A stretch of 26,465 nucleotides of DNA from Fragilaria crotonensis (taxonomy: Eukaryota; Bacillariophyta; Fragilariophyceae; Fragilariales; Fragilariaceae), in assembly GCA_022925895.1 (NCBI GenBank), contig JAKSYS010000770.1, positions 1-26,465 on the forward strand, in the 5' to 3' direction. The notes below the pieces were generated by a model. It was given only the letters and a program-made list of their open reading frames with translations, searched no databases and was not told where the DNA came from. This document shows, one piece after another, positions 1-10,918 of this stretch. The first letter of the stretch is position 1, and the number at the start of each line of letters is the position of its first letter. A program made the translations under genes and the position numbers.

Positions 1-368
1 CCTCGTAAAGCAAGCGTGGTGTCAAAACGAATGGTCGAGCGTGACGGCCATTATTGCCAGTACGAGTAATCTCTCAGTCCCCAGATCCATCCAAAGCAAA
101 AGGGGGTGCGATCATCAAAACAACAAAATATGTACCACGAAATTTGTGTGTGTCATATTATCGCCATCAATTGAAAATCCACAAGATCCTTACATCTGAG
201 CCACTCTGTTTTGATCCTTGTGTTCGTGAACAATCACAACTCTACTGCTCTACTTTTGCACGACTCCTATAATATACAAGAGACAAGTCCTCCGAACTGG
301 ACTTCACCCCTTGTTAACAGACTATCTCCGCAGTATACCATCGTCACCTCACTTTATTCAGAACAACC
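1..368. other. 5' flank of transketolase
   Basis: No gene is supported here. Short overlapping open frames (for example 54-272) lack recognisable domains. The stretch presumably holds the promoter and 5' UTR of the transketolase gene that starts at 369. I see no convincing TATA box or other named element. Confidence 0.4.
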
Positions 369-2566
369 ATGTCGCCAAAGTACCAAGGCTCCGCGTTGGA
401 GCTTAAATGCATCAATACAATTCGTGCCGTCAGTGCGGATCAACCAGAGACAGCCAATAGTGGGCACCCAGGTGCACCCATGGGATGTGCTCCCATGGCA
501 CATTTGCTTTGGAAGGAGATCATGACCTATTCGACCAGCAACCCCAAGTGGTGGAGCCGTGATCGCTTCGTTTTGAGCAATGGACATGCATGTGCCCTTC
601 AATACACAATGCTCCATTTGGCTGGATACAACTTGTCCATTGACGACTTGAAGAGCTTTCGATCCATCAGATCCAAGTGTCCTGGACATCCAGAATCCTT
701 CATTACCGAGGGTACGTGCGTGCAGGATGGCAGTACTCGAATCTCGCAGTACTTCGTTATTCCTTGGCCGTGGCTCGAAGAATGCGTTTCATTGTTTATC
801 TTTCACTCATCTTGTTCTTTATGTTGCTCATCCCAAAATAGGTGTTGAAGTTTCGACGGGACCACTCGGTCAAGGCATTTCCAACGCAGTTGGTCTAGCC
901 ATTGCCGAACGTCACATGGCGGCCACGTTCAACACATCAGAGTTCACCATCTTTGACAATTTCACCTACGTTATTTGTGGAGATGGTTGTTTGCAAGAAG
1001 GTGTCTCGTCTGAAGCATGTTCCCTCGCTGGACACTTGGGTCTCGGGAAGTTGATTGTCCTCTACGATGACAACGAAATCACCATTGATGGATCGACCAG
1101 CTTGTCGTTCACTGAGGACGTTCTCAAGAGATATGATGCTTACGGGTGGCATACTCAGACCGTTGGCGATGTTGCAAATGGAATTGACGATTTGCGACAG
1201 GCGATTAAGAACGCTCAGCTCGACACGCACCGACCCAGTATCATCAAGGTCAAAACTGCTATTGGGTATGGATCGCCATCCAAGCAGGGCCTCGCCAGTG
1301 CACACGGTGCCCCACTCGGTGCAGTTGATTTGGCTGGTGCAAAAACGTTTTATGGCCTTGATCCTACTGCCAAGTTTCAGATTGACGATGATGTCCAGGC
1401 GGAGTATTCCAAGGCAACTGCCAATGGCGAACTCAAGCGCCAGGCTTGGGAAGCGTTGTTCGAGGCCTACTCAAAGGCACATCCTGACAAGGCAGCGGAG
1501 CTCAAGCGTCGTTTCAACCACGAGCTGCCAGCCGGAGTTCTTGACAATCTCCCCAAATTCAAGTTCGGTGTGGACAAAGACTTAGCCACTCGCCAGTGCA
1601 GTGAGGCCTGCATCAACTCGGTTGCGCCATATTTGGAGGAACTCGTCGGCGGATCTGCTGACTTGACTGGATCAAACTTAACCCAAATTAAGACTTCCGG
1701 TGACTTTCAGAAGGAAACGCCACAAGGGCGTTACTTCCGCTTTGGTGTGAGGGAACACGGCATGGCTGCTATATCCAACGGGATGTTTGCATACGGCGGT
1801 CTTCGTCCGTTTTGCGCCACGTTCCTTGTCTTTGTTGGATACTGTATTGGAGCTATCCGCTTGTCGGCCCTATCCAAATTCGGAATCATCTACGTGATGA
1901 CTCACGACTCCATTGGTCTGGGAGAAGACGGACCTACCCATCAGCCCATCGAAACCTTGGAATCCCTTCGCTGCATTCCCAACATCAATGTTTGCCGTCC
2001 AGCAGACTCAAATGAAACCGCTGCGTCATACCACCTTGGTCTTACATCCGTCCAGACCCCAACTGTCATTTGCTGCTCTCGTTCCACGCTCAAGGCATTG
2101 GAAGGGTCCAGCGTGGAGAAGGCCCTCATGGGAGCGTACGCGGCAATTCCATGTGATGATCCGAAGTTGATTCTCGTTGCTACTGGCAGCGAAGTTGGCA
2201 TTTGCGTCGATGCGGCGAAGAAGCTTGCGGCGTCCGGCATTGCCACACGGGTCGTGTCGATGCCATGTCAAGATGTTCCTTCAGCAAACCATCGAGTACC
2301 AAAAGTCGATCCTTCCTGGCAATGTCCCAACCTTGTCGGTTGAAGCTGCCTCCGTGAATGGCTGGCATCGGTTTGCTCATGCGCACATTGGCATGACTGA
2401 ATTTGGACGATCTGGGCCAGGACCTGCAGTGTTCGCGTACTTTGGCTTCAGTGTCGAGAACATTGTCATCAAGAGTAACGAGTTGCTTGCGTTCTACAGT
2501 GACACGCCTTGTCCTAATCTCATGCATCGTCCGTACTTTTCCGTCACCCACGATGATGGACACTAA
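369..2566 (+). CDS. TKT: Transketolase, cytosolic type, one intron, one frameshift
   Basis: Thiamine-diphosphate enzyme of the Calvin and pentose phosphate pathways; it moves two-carbon units between sugar phosphates. Exon 1 (369-711) encodes the N-terminal TPP domain with [18 protein letters not shown] and the [11 protein letters not shown] segment. Exon 2 (842 on) encodes [20 protein letters not shown], the GDG...N Mg/TPP motif ([13 protein letters not shown]...DDN) and the Pyr domain with catalytic Glu in [18 protein letters not shown]. The C-terminal domain ([20 protein letters not shown]) lies in another frame: the frame changes between 2266 and 2276, consistent with loss of two bases. 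Joined length is about 689 residues, close to the usual 660-690. The protein starts directly at the catalytic domain with no signal or transit peptide, so I infer a cytosolic form. The last ~25 residues after [11 protein letters not shown] extend past the usual family end. Confidence 0.93.
712..841 (+). other. Spliceosomal intron of transketolase
   Basis: A 130-base GT-AG intron (GTACGT at the 5' end, AAAATAG at the 3' end). Splicing joins FITEG to [11 protein letters not shown], restoring the conserved transketolase HPE...GVE...TGPLGQG segment in phase 1. It is the only intron in the window that can be placed confidently. Confidence 0.9.
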
Positions 2567-2989
2567 GTCGCGCGTGTGTTCGAGGAGTGAATAAGTCTCT
2601 GGAGGGCTACAGGAGGATCTAGATAGGCTGTGGAGGGGGAAATTGCATGTGTTCAGGTTGGTAAACTATAAACAACGTTAAAACTTAGAGTGGATAGATC
2701 CATGAGTAGATCTGTCTCCTGCAAAAATGTGCTCCATGTGTGATGGGAAAAGCGAGTAGATCTCGACAACTTATCGTCGACAGCGGATGTCGCGTGCCAA
2801 TCTGGCAAGACGACACAAAATGTGCTGAGTTTTTTGTGAGGGAGACCACGTGGGATTCAAAACTACCGGTACGTCAGCCATTTGATTACTGATTGACCGG
2901 TTGTAGTCGCTGACGTTCTACAAGCAACTTCTCCGGAGAGAGGCCAAGACTACCAGTCGACTTTGATTTGCTCTCAGCACTTATCCGCT
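2567..2989. other. Gene-less spacer downstream of transketolase
   Basis: No coding frame or repeat is supported. It should contain the 3' UTR and polyadenylation region of transketolase. Confidence 0.5.
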
Positions 2990-3316
2990 TCATTTTCTCT
3001 CGTCTGGCATTTCTGGATCTCCCACCTTGCGCAGATGTCGCTTACGTTCGACGCACTTATCCATAAACTCATATAGGCCCGAGTCCTTGTAGCCTTCGAT
3101 TGCCTTTGCACGATGGATGATGTTATCATTATTTTGTTCGGGATGCGAACGACGAGATTCATCTTCCTGCCGAGACACTGCGTTACAACTGTCACGTCGC
3201 CATTGATAAACTCGATAGTACAAAGCGGTGCCCACAAAGATGATCACATCGAGGGGTGTATCGCCAATGTATGGCAGCGCAATAATGGGTGCAACACTCG
3301 GCATCCTTGTTCCCAT
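2990..3316 (-). CDS. Hypothetical small ORF with one hydrophobic segment
   Basis: 108-residue ATG-initiated frame that I do not recognise. Residues about 8-38 hold a hydrophobic stretch (IIALPYIGDTPLDVIIFVG then ALYYRVYQW) that could be a membrane segment. The rest is charged and rich in Arg, Lys, Glu and Asp. The ATG is directly preceded by a pyrimidine tract ending in TTAG, so the frame could instead be a terminal exon with its acceptor at 3319-3320. Overlapping frames of similar length exist on both strands (for example 3113-3388 on the plus strand), so this may be no gene at all. Confidence 0.28.
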   Translation of the reverse strand: MGTRMPSVAPIIALPYIGDTPLDVIIFVGTALYYRVYQWRRDSCNAVSRQEDESRRSHPEQNNDNIIHRAKAIEGYKDSGLYEFMDKCVERKRHLRKVGDPEMPDERK

Positions 3317-3604
3317 TGCCTAAGAGAGGGCCGACCCCCCACTCGCACCGAACATGCACTGTGGAGCTGCATAAAAACGTCGGAGTAAATGTGTGACGTA
3401 CATCATTTGTGCCAGAAAAACCTTTTTTGGTGGCGGAGCACACAGGATTGTACTGTATGATAGAACGAGAACGTTGGGAGGTGGGAGGTCTACCTGAGTA
3501 CTGGTACTGGTACCAGGGACAATACTTGTACCTCACCTAAAACTGTCTTCATGAATAAAAAGCATGTCCAGCGATCATCAGGGCAGAATGTGCACACTAT
3601 ACAC

Positions 3605-3925
3605 CAGAGACGGGAATTTCAAACCCAGCCCACCCAAACCCACGGCCCACCCAAACCCATTGGGTTAAGGGTGGGTTTTGGGTGAACTCAGGATTTCATG
3701 GGTGGGTCTGGGTGGGCCGGCAAATCATAGCAAAAAATGACAGTAGATGTTTGCTACCGGTAGTAGTAGAACCATCTAGTCCAGTACTAACGACTGGGTT
3801 TGGGTGGGTTTGGGTAGGTCTTGGTAGATCGTATGGGTTCTGGGTGGGTTTGGGCTGGTACTTCCGTGAGCGTAGCTTTACGTGGGTACCCATGGGTTTG
3901 ATATTTTCAGAAATTCCCGTCTCTG
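3605..3925. mobile_element. hAT-type MITE, G-rich, with intact 8-bp TSD
   Basis: 321-base non-autonomous DNA transposon. Perfect 16-bp terminal inverted repeats CAGAGACGGGAATTTC (3605-3620) and its complement (3910-3925). Flanked by identical 8-base duplications CTATACAC at 3597-3604 and 3926-3933. The 8-bp duplication and CAGRG-type termini are hAT superfamily hallmarks. The interior is built of imperfect GGGTGGGTTTGGGT units on the plus strand, with the complementary CCCACCCAAACCC units next to the left end; the two form a foldback around 3629-3682. There is no transposase frame inside, so it must rely on an autonomous hAT elsewhere. The perfect TIR and TSD suggest a fairly recent insertion. 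Confidence 0.93.
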
Positions 3926-4078
3926 CTATACACTACTTGTACCTGGTACCTGGTAGCATCTGCTGTATGGCTGGTTTCATCCTCGACCTGCATATCGTAG
4001 CAACACGTACATTCGGTACTCTAAAAATTTAGTTGACGCCAAAATTCTTGGCATCAATCGCGTCGATATCATAATTAT

Positions 4079-7000
4079 TCACTCATCGATCACAATCACT
4101 CCATCCTTCATGGCAGGCACAAAGCCATAAACAAAGCCTGCATCAAAGTCGATTGCCGCTCGATGTGTTTTAAAGGCCTTAACGAGGCGTTCAATCAGCG
4201 GAAGCGTGAGTTTTGTAGTGTCATCTCCCCTGCTTGCGCTCTCGTAAAGTGAGTAATACGCACAGATGTAAGATCTTGCTCGCCTTGAAAGTTTGCGGAT
4301 TGTCTCGGTTGTGAGAACTTCCCTGTTTGTTACATCATGGACTAACTTCTTGAATGATTCTTTGCTTTTTTTAGAAATCAACGGCTTCCTTCTGTACATT
4401 CCCTTCGCAATACCCCAACTGTATTCAACTCCCTCCCCAGCCAACTCAGCATGAAATTTTGGCGTGATGATGACTGAGACCCCGAGTTGTTCGCCAACAT
4501 GCTGCAATGCAGTCATTTCTTCGGCAAAGTCGAGGCAACTGGCCATGAGACACTTTAAGCTCCAATCCTCAGCACCCTCTAAAGCTTCGCCATCGCCATC
4601 AGTTGCAACATCTACTGTATATTTGTCGAGCTGCGCCTCATCTATCCATCCCCTTTCCCAAAGAACTTGTAAGAGACCTTTTGGCCGACCCTCCCAACCT
4701 TTCTTTTCTCTTGTTCTCACCAATTTTGTTTCAATGTTGTTGTTTCTTGCAAGCTCTTGTAATTCAGTAAGGCGATAGGTGCGGCGATCACTCAGGATAC
4801 CAATTGGACCAAGCTCTGCTTTCAGCTCGCTTATTGTTTTGTTTCGCATCCGAGAAGCACCAGGAGGAGAAGGAAGGATTCGGTCATGACGGTTAAGCAC
4901 TCTCTGCTTCGCTCATCCAAAAGGACCGTCGTCAGTTGGTAGGAAGATAAAACTTTGGATGTCACCAACATTTAAGGTACGTCGATGAATCCCAGGTAGC
5001 CATCATGCTCTTTAATCATCGACTCACGCATTTGCGGCTGCACTCCACCATAGCCCTTGTTCATGCTGTAGGCGTCTAATCCGTTCAATAGCTTTTTGGC
5101 ATGCCCTTGCGAATGGTCAAAAAGGAAGGAGAAATCGAAATGAGGATACACAACCTTGAGACAATCGACACAATCTTCAAATTGGATGGACATGTGATTA
5201 TACGTCCAATACCCTTCATTGTTTGCTCCGAGCTCGAAAAAGATAACGAAAGGTGAGTCTTTTATGTCTTTTTTTGTCGCTTGTCCGTGGATTGCCATTG
5301 CGGCATCCACGTCGACATAAGTCTTTCCTCGTCGTGATTCATTGATCTCATCCAGTTGCATCCTACTCAGGTTTATCCCAAACCCAGTCTCCCGCGATTG
5401 GAACGCTGATATCATCAAACTCAATCCATCTGTCTTTGGCAGAAGCGCACGCTGCCCTTCAGGGCCAACCCATTGCCGGTTGCCGAGAAGAAATTGATTG
5501 AAAACACTCTCATCTTGCCCGAATATCATTAGCGGTTTTGTTGGCAATTCTGGCTTTCTGACACTCAAGTTTCCTCCCATCAATCCATACCCCATTTCAT
5601 TTGCAACATCGTGAAGAAAACTGTGATCGTCGACATGAAATTCCACCATTTCAATGTTGTCGTCGGAAAGGTACGAGTATCCCTTTGCGTTGTCGTTAAA
5701 TTCGGAAGACTTTTTCTCACGTTTCCAGTTCTCTGCAGTTTCTTTTGTCACCTGGATCCACCGATGGCATCGTGGCTCAAGTTTACTCAGATAATCCTTA
5801 CAAAACTGATTCCTGTTGAAAACAACATTTGGTCGTTCATGCCCGTCAACGAAGAATGTTTTCTTTCGAGCATCGTATGAGAATCCGAGTCGACGAAGCC
5901 AGCGCCATGTCGTAGATAATGAGATTGGAGACTCTAAATAAAGATTCAGTAGACAGTCTGCTTTATTTCGTTGTAATCTGTTGTTCTTGTTGTCGTCGTT
6001 GCCTGTCACTTCTTCATTGTCCCTCTCGTTGTGCTTATTATATTGTTCGTCTTCACCACCTCCTCCTCGCTCGTTACTCATTACAATACCATTGCTTGCC
6101 TCGTCCTCTGTTGCACTCGGAAGAATTTTGGTTATCAACTCATTTCTTGCCAACTCAATTGTGAGATCGGCAAGATTTTCAATACAGTACTGATGCCATG
6201 GAATCGTTATCTCCTCCTGGAAGTATGCAAGCAGATCTGGAAGCGGTTTCTTCTGCTTGTGAATCTTCGGGTTCGGGTGTGGAAATCGCTCACGATTTGC
6301 CCTCAAGAGAATGTTCCATCCAGCGACAGTCCTCTCATTTGTGCCGGCGGCTTCAATTCCCATCTTGCTGCTCTCAAAGATGGCTTTTGCACAGCAGTCT
6401 TCGACCCACCTTGCGGAATTCATCTCCTCGAGTGCGAAGGTGTAGGCTAAGCAAAGAATAGAACATCTCTGTCTACTGATGAAGATATCATACGGAGAAC
6501 AGAGATTGTCCTTATCATGCTTATCTATCAGATCTCTCCATCCGTCCATGGTTCGGTTGACTTGCTGCAGCCGCTCAATCCGTTCCTCCAGAACTTCAAT
6601 AACGTCGCGGTCATCAGTCGAATTGCCGAGAAACAACTTCTTTGCTTCAGGACTGTCCCAATACGTCTCGACAACAATCTTTGCTGATGCAGGGCCATGT
6701 CTCGGCTTCTTTGATTCGTCCTCTGCTTCAACTTGCGCTTGAGCTTTCCGTTTTGCAGTTGATTGCTCCGCAATTTCGTTCGTCAAATCGACGACTTCTG
6801 GAACACCGCGAGCAACACTGTAATGGTCATTAATTGTTGAATCTTTCAACAATGACAAGAAACTCTTCTTTCCACCATCTGGTGGGCGTTCAACCAACCC
6901 TCCTGGTGTTGTAATGTAGTACCCCCAAATCTTTCTTTTCTGGTTGCTCAAAGGACAGAGGCCACGTGCCTGCCGTCGGAATAAACCAGTTGTGTTAGAT

Positions 7001-7203
7001 TCAGAAAAGTCATCAAGTATCACACCACCACAATTCGAAATCGCTCGGTTCATGACAGCTCTATCAAAACCAAGTGCTTCCAGAGCCGGAAATTGGGCCT
7101 TCACCGCTCGAAAATAGGTCTCATCGGTGAGCCATTTGTCTCGGTATCGACTTTGTTTGGCTACTTCAAGCCAACACTGAAAGTACATCTGTAATTGTTT
7201 CAT
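4079..7203 (-). CDS. DDE transposase, IS630/Tc1-mariner-related, frameshifted
   Basis: Reads from ATG at 7203 leftward to the stop at 4079; about 1040 residues once the frames are followed across 4900-4975. Residues 1-410 are a long N-terminal region of unknown role with a Glu/Asp/Asn-rich tract (about 385-412). Then comes a helix-turn-helix/linker (STTWRWLRRLGFSYDARKK, ~430-448). The catalytic core shows first Asp in IFGQDES (D564), second Asp in FLFDHSQGHAKK (D696) and a third acidic motif in PKFHAELAGEGVEYSWGIAK, where fungal relatives have PKFHCELNPIERVW. Three small losses break the frame: near 4974, in the A run at 4919-4922 and in the CT repeat at 4900-4905. The protein sequence is coherent on both sides of each. 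No matching terminal inverted repeats were found around the gene, so element boundaries are unknown. Confidence 0.75.
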
Positions 7204-7212
7204 TAAGGCCGA

Positions 7213-7284
7213 TCAGCCGGACCTTTCAATTCACAGGCGTTGCCAACTTGATAAATGAGCCTTGAGTTCAAAAGGTCCGGCTGA
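7213..7284. repeat. Inverted repeat upstream of the transposase
   Basis: Arms TCAGCCGGACCTTT (7213-7226) and its exact complement (7271-7284) lie 44 bases apart; weaker pairing continues inward (CAATTCACAGGC against GAACTCAAGGC). It sits 10 bases upstream of the transposase ATG, so it could be a 5' UTR hairpin, a subterminal transposase-binding site, or a small foldback insertion. No further copy was seen on the other side of the gene. Confidence 0.75.
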
Positions 7285-8192
7285 TGAGGATTGGAAGACG
7301 ATCAAATCGTCGTTGCAATCTCATCGTCGTGGGGACGAATTTTTGTGCGGTGACTCTCGTCTTGTTTGGGTGTGCGAGGATGCCGGATAAGATTTCACTT
7401 TTTGACGTCAGTGGATTTTGTACTATTCCTACGCAACTTGTACTACATGTAGGTTCGAGATGAAACCAGCCATACAGATACGAGTCGTGGATTGATCCCC
7501 TCAACAATATATGATACTAGTGGGTTCCTCACAACTGATCGGAGGCGTATGATACATACTGGTGTTTACAGTACCAGGTAGCATTTGTGAAACAACCTGT
7601 TTACAGCAAATTCGATGACTATTCCGTCCAGTAGCTTTGAATTCCTACAGTACGGTACTACAGTAATGTAAGACACTGTCGTTTCAACATAAATTACCGT
7701 CGATTTATGTACTGTAGACCTGTAGTACATGCAATCCACGTAACAGTACAACAGTACCCCAGAGTGGTCATACTCCGTAACAGACACACACACACACACA
7801 CGCACAAACCAAATTTAAAAAGGAGTAGGATATCATAGTCAGCAGAAAAGACTCAGCGGTGTGGTACAAGGATGCATACGTTTATCAAGTATGTCAAACA
7901 CAGAACATACAGCTTCACAAGCGACGTCGTGTCACCAGCACTTGTACGAATCTTGGGTGCATGTTTTGTTAGAGACAACATGCATGGGCGTATGTGCAAA
8001 CGGGGAGTTCCGTATGCACAGATCTGCGAGAAAGTAGTAGGCGGAAGATTCATGGCATCGCTATTCCTGCTTGATCAGCCACTCAACGTAAAACCTGGGT
8101 TTCTTCTAAATCGAACGTTCTCGCTGTGGGCAAAGTGAATACTGAATACGCTGCACTCGGAGTACTTCTACCTCGAACATCCTAAATCGTAC
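7285..8192. other. Spacer rich in GTAC palindromes
   Basis: No coding frame with recognisable features. It contains six GTAC tetramers within about 108 bases at 7649-7756 and an AC microsatellite at 7784-7801. The part nearest 8193 is presumably the promoter of the LRR gene. Confidence 0.5.
7784..7801. repeat. (AC)n microsatellite
   Basis: Nine uninterrupted AC dinucleotides. Simple sequence repeat with no further function evident. Confidence 0.9.
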
Positions 8193-9337
8193 ATGGCAAA
8201 CATGCGCTTGACGATGAGGATCTTGTCATTTTACTTGTTGACGTTGCTGTCGGTGCTCCTCTTGACAGGAGTCGTCGCAGCACCCACAAGACCACCAACT
8301 CGCCGTCCCACAACTCGTCGTCCAACGACTCGCCGTCCAACAACACGCCGTCCAACGACTCGCAGGCCAACAACACGCCGTCCAACACCGTCCCTTCAAC
8401 AAGTTATTCAACAGTACTTGATCGCCTGCAACTTCTTTAACATCCAATCATTGGCTGAATGTCAACAGACAAGGTCATTTCAGTCACAGGCCCGCGGACC
8501 GATGGCTTAACAATTCCAAGTGAGATTGGGCTCTTGATATAGATGACAGAATTGGAATTCTTTCTCATGAGTGCGCCGCCTTCCACAATTCCAAGCGAGA
8601 TTGGGCTCTTGACACAGTTGGAGTCTTTGCTTTTCGGCGTAACTGAGGTGACTTCAACAATTCCCAGCGAGATTGGACGTTTGACACAGTTGACGTGGTT
8701 GAGTGTGACTGAGAATAGGAAATTGACGGGTAGCATTCCGAGCGAGATCGGGCGCTTGACAAAGCTGTCTTACTTGTATGTCCACTTAAATCTGATTGCA
8801 TCAAGAATTCCCAGCGAGATCGGGCGCTTGACACAGCTGAGTGGACTGCAAGTCACGTGCAATCTATTGACGGGCAGCATTCCGACAGTTATCGGCCGCT
8901 TGACACAGCTGGATGAGTTGTTTTTGAATGGAAATCAGTTGACGTTAACAATTCCGAGTGAGATCGGACGCTTGGCACTGCTCAGACAGTTGTACTTCGG
9001 CGGGCAATGTACTCGATTTTATGACAACCCTGTCGACCATCCTGTCAAGAATCAGTTGACTGGCAGGATTCCAAGTGAAATCGGGCGCTTGTCGTTGCTT
9101 TTTTCTTTGGATTTCTCCGAAAATCAGTTGACTTCGAGAATCCCAAGCGAGATTGGACGCTTGGCTCAGCTCAATCGGGTATCGTTTGCCGGCAATCGCT
9201 TATCGGGGACAATTCCATCATCCTTCTGCTCAGTCGAAAGTCCTACATATTTGATCTACATCGACTGTGGTGAAGTCACATGTAAGCCAGGATGTTGCCG
9301 CCAATCAGGTGACATGCCGTTCTCGCTGTTATGTTAA
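8193..9337 (+). CDS. Secreted leucine-rich repeat protein, interrupted
   Basis: The ATG at 8193 opens a signal peptide (residues 1-30, hydrophobic core SFYLLTLLSVLLLTGVV) followed by a linker of PTTRR repeats (about 32-66), a short Cys-containing region (CNFFNIQSLAEC), then LRRs. About nine repeats carry the plant/diatom-type consensus xIPSEIGRLTQLxxLxxxxNxLTG, with an irregular insert (about 9001-9055) and a C-terminal cap IDCGEVTCKPGCC. No membrane anchor follows, so I infer an extracellular or cell-wall protein. Signal/linker and LRRs are in different frames: about one base is missing at 8464-8475, after which VISVTGPRTDGLTIPSEIG reads on. An in-frame TAG at 8540-8542 interrupts the first repeats where the consensus has Gln (CAG). 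The gene is either broken or carries sequence errors. Such LRR proteins are common in diatoms; their ligands are unknown. Confidence 0.8.
8291..8395 (+). repeat. 15-bp coding tandem repeat (PTTRR)
   Basis: About six copies of the unit CCAACGACTCGCCGT and close variants, encoding PTTRR. The linker is strongly basic and proline/threonine-rich, which resembles spacers in secreted wall proteins that are O-glycosylated. Open frames on the opposite strand here are by-products of the repeat. Confidence 0.9.
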
Positions 9338-9824
9338 AAGGAGAAATGACACGGCATGGGATCCTGCAATCATTTCGTACGATTTTTTTCACACCTCGCG
9401 AACGCCAATCTGCGCGGCGCGGTGGAACGCAATCTACAATGCCATCGTAGTGGTGAAGCTAATGGAGTCAAATGTAGTACTATTGCCTGCACTTCTGTTT
9501 GCATACGCAGGCTCAGTAATACGTTCGTCGCGTTTCAGATCAATGTCCCTTGCCTGCTTCCCCTCCTACGCTGTGCGAGCATGTTGAACTTTGATGATAT
9601 GCCAGGTTCGATTCGATCAGGACACCACCGGAAGGCGTGCATCGTCTGGAATGACACTGATCGACGCCATCACTGTGCGCATCATCAATTCGACGGCCAG
9701 CACAAAGCTTAACAAGCCATGGTGAAGCACTAGGAAATACCGAACCAAATACAAATCGCTTTATAAAAGACATTTCTAGTCTCCCCACAAATGGACGCTG
9801 GACTTTGGCAATAATTATCAGCCA
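9338..9824. other. Spacer between the LRR and methyltransferase genes
   Basis: Open frames on both strands (for example 9356-9712, + and 9540-9788, -) have no recognisable domain, signal or membrane segment. I treat it as the shared 3' region of two convergent genes. Confidence 0.45.
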
Positions 9825-10918
9825 TCAAGCCTTCGCTTGATCAACTTGCTTGAACGAGGCAATATTATACATGATATCGAGTTTCATGTCGAGAAACAAT
9901 TCATCGTTGGCAGGCCATCCTGTGGGGGTGCGAATGTGGAACAGAGACAAGCCGCATTTTTCCTTCAACAGCCTTGTGAAAACATTTAAATGTGGTACGG
10001 AACCGGGTCCATATCGTGCATCATAGGAGTAGTGATGCCATTCCAATGTCAACTGTCGAATCGCGTTGCACATGCCACTGTCAATCAATCCTTCCAACAT
10101 GCGATACTCAGACCCTTCGACATCAATCTTCAACAGATCAATTTGACTGTGCCCAAACTCTTTCATAATGCTAGTGACACTCCGGACAGGAAGGGCGTGC
10201 AACCTTTGCTGAGGGAATTTCTTGAAGCGACATGCTCCGTCAGTACAATTTCTGGGATTGGCAACGACCAGTGTTGGATAGGAGTATATGCTCACTTGTC
10301 CCCAATTGTATTCCCGCAGCGCAATCGTTTCGTCGGCACCACCGCCACCGTACAGAAACATGTGATAATTTTGTTATCTTTCAATTCAGTATTGTTCTCG
10401 TACCACGCTTTCGTAATGGGTGATGGATCAAAGGCAAATACCTGGCAGTTGAAGGGAGGTTTGGAGAGAATGACACCAAATTCGGGTTGCGTCCTGATGC
10501 CAAAATCGTACATGATGCAATCGTTATAGCGGAAGTTGTCGAGACAAATCGGCATGATGAGGTCGCACTTTTCAGGATGAGGACAATATTCGTTCAGTGC
10601 CGACTGTCGAATGCACGTAGTAGCTCTTTGCGCCCAATAAAAGGGATCGCTGTTGAAGCCAAGGTATGCATTGATTTTAGTCTCCAACATGCGAAGGCGA
10701 TCCTGAAAGGTAATACTGTTATTCTGGATTCGCTGCAGTTCAGGTCGGTATCGCAATGCCTTACTGTGATGGAAATCCAGCTCCTTCGCTTCATTAGCCA
10801 TAATCACCCGACTCAGCGACTCTTGCAGTAACACGACGTAGCAATACAGATAACCGATCAGAATGTAAGGGAGCATCACCCAAAGGTAACGAAACGGGAA
10901 GGCAGCTTGATTCGCCAT
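9825..10918 (-). CDS. Membrane-anchored FkbM/Methyltransf_22-type methyltransferase
   Basis: Predicted SAM-dependent methyltransferase. I start it at the ATG at 10918 (MANQAAFPFRYLW); no ATG opens the frame further upstream. Residues about 9-30 form one membrane segment (YLWVMLPYILIGYLYCYVVL), giving a type II anchor with the catalytic domain probably in the Golgi lumen. The domain starts with CIMYDFGIRTQPEFG and VFAFDPSPIT (SAM site, as in METTL24/Methyltransf_22 proteins) and ends with the FkbM signature LLKIDVEGSEYRMLEGLI. The two halves are in different frames; one base appears lost in the T run at 10369-10372 (A run in the coding sense), after which NYHMFLYGGGGADETIALRE continues. About 365 residues in total. 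The methyl acceptor cannot be told; relatives are linked to sugar or glycan methylation. Confidence 0.8.

Noticed and set aside
8182-8447. Open frames on the minus strand reading DGVLLDGESLDG-like repeats
   Set aside because: They are the complement of the PTTRR coding repeat; the plus strand has the signal peptide and downstream LRRs.
9267-9788. Several overlapping frames between the LRR gene and the methyltransferase
   Set aside because: They overlap on both strands and show no domain, signal peptide or membrane segment.
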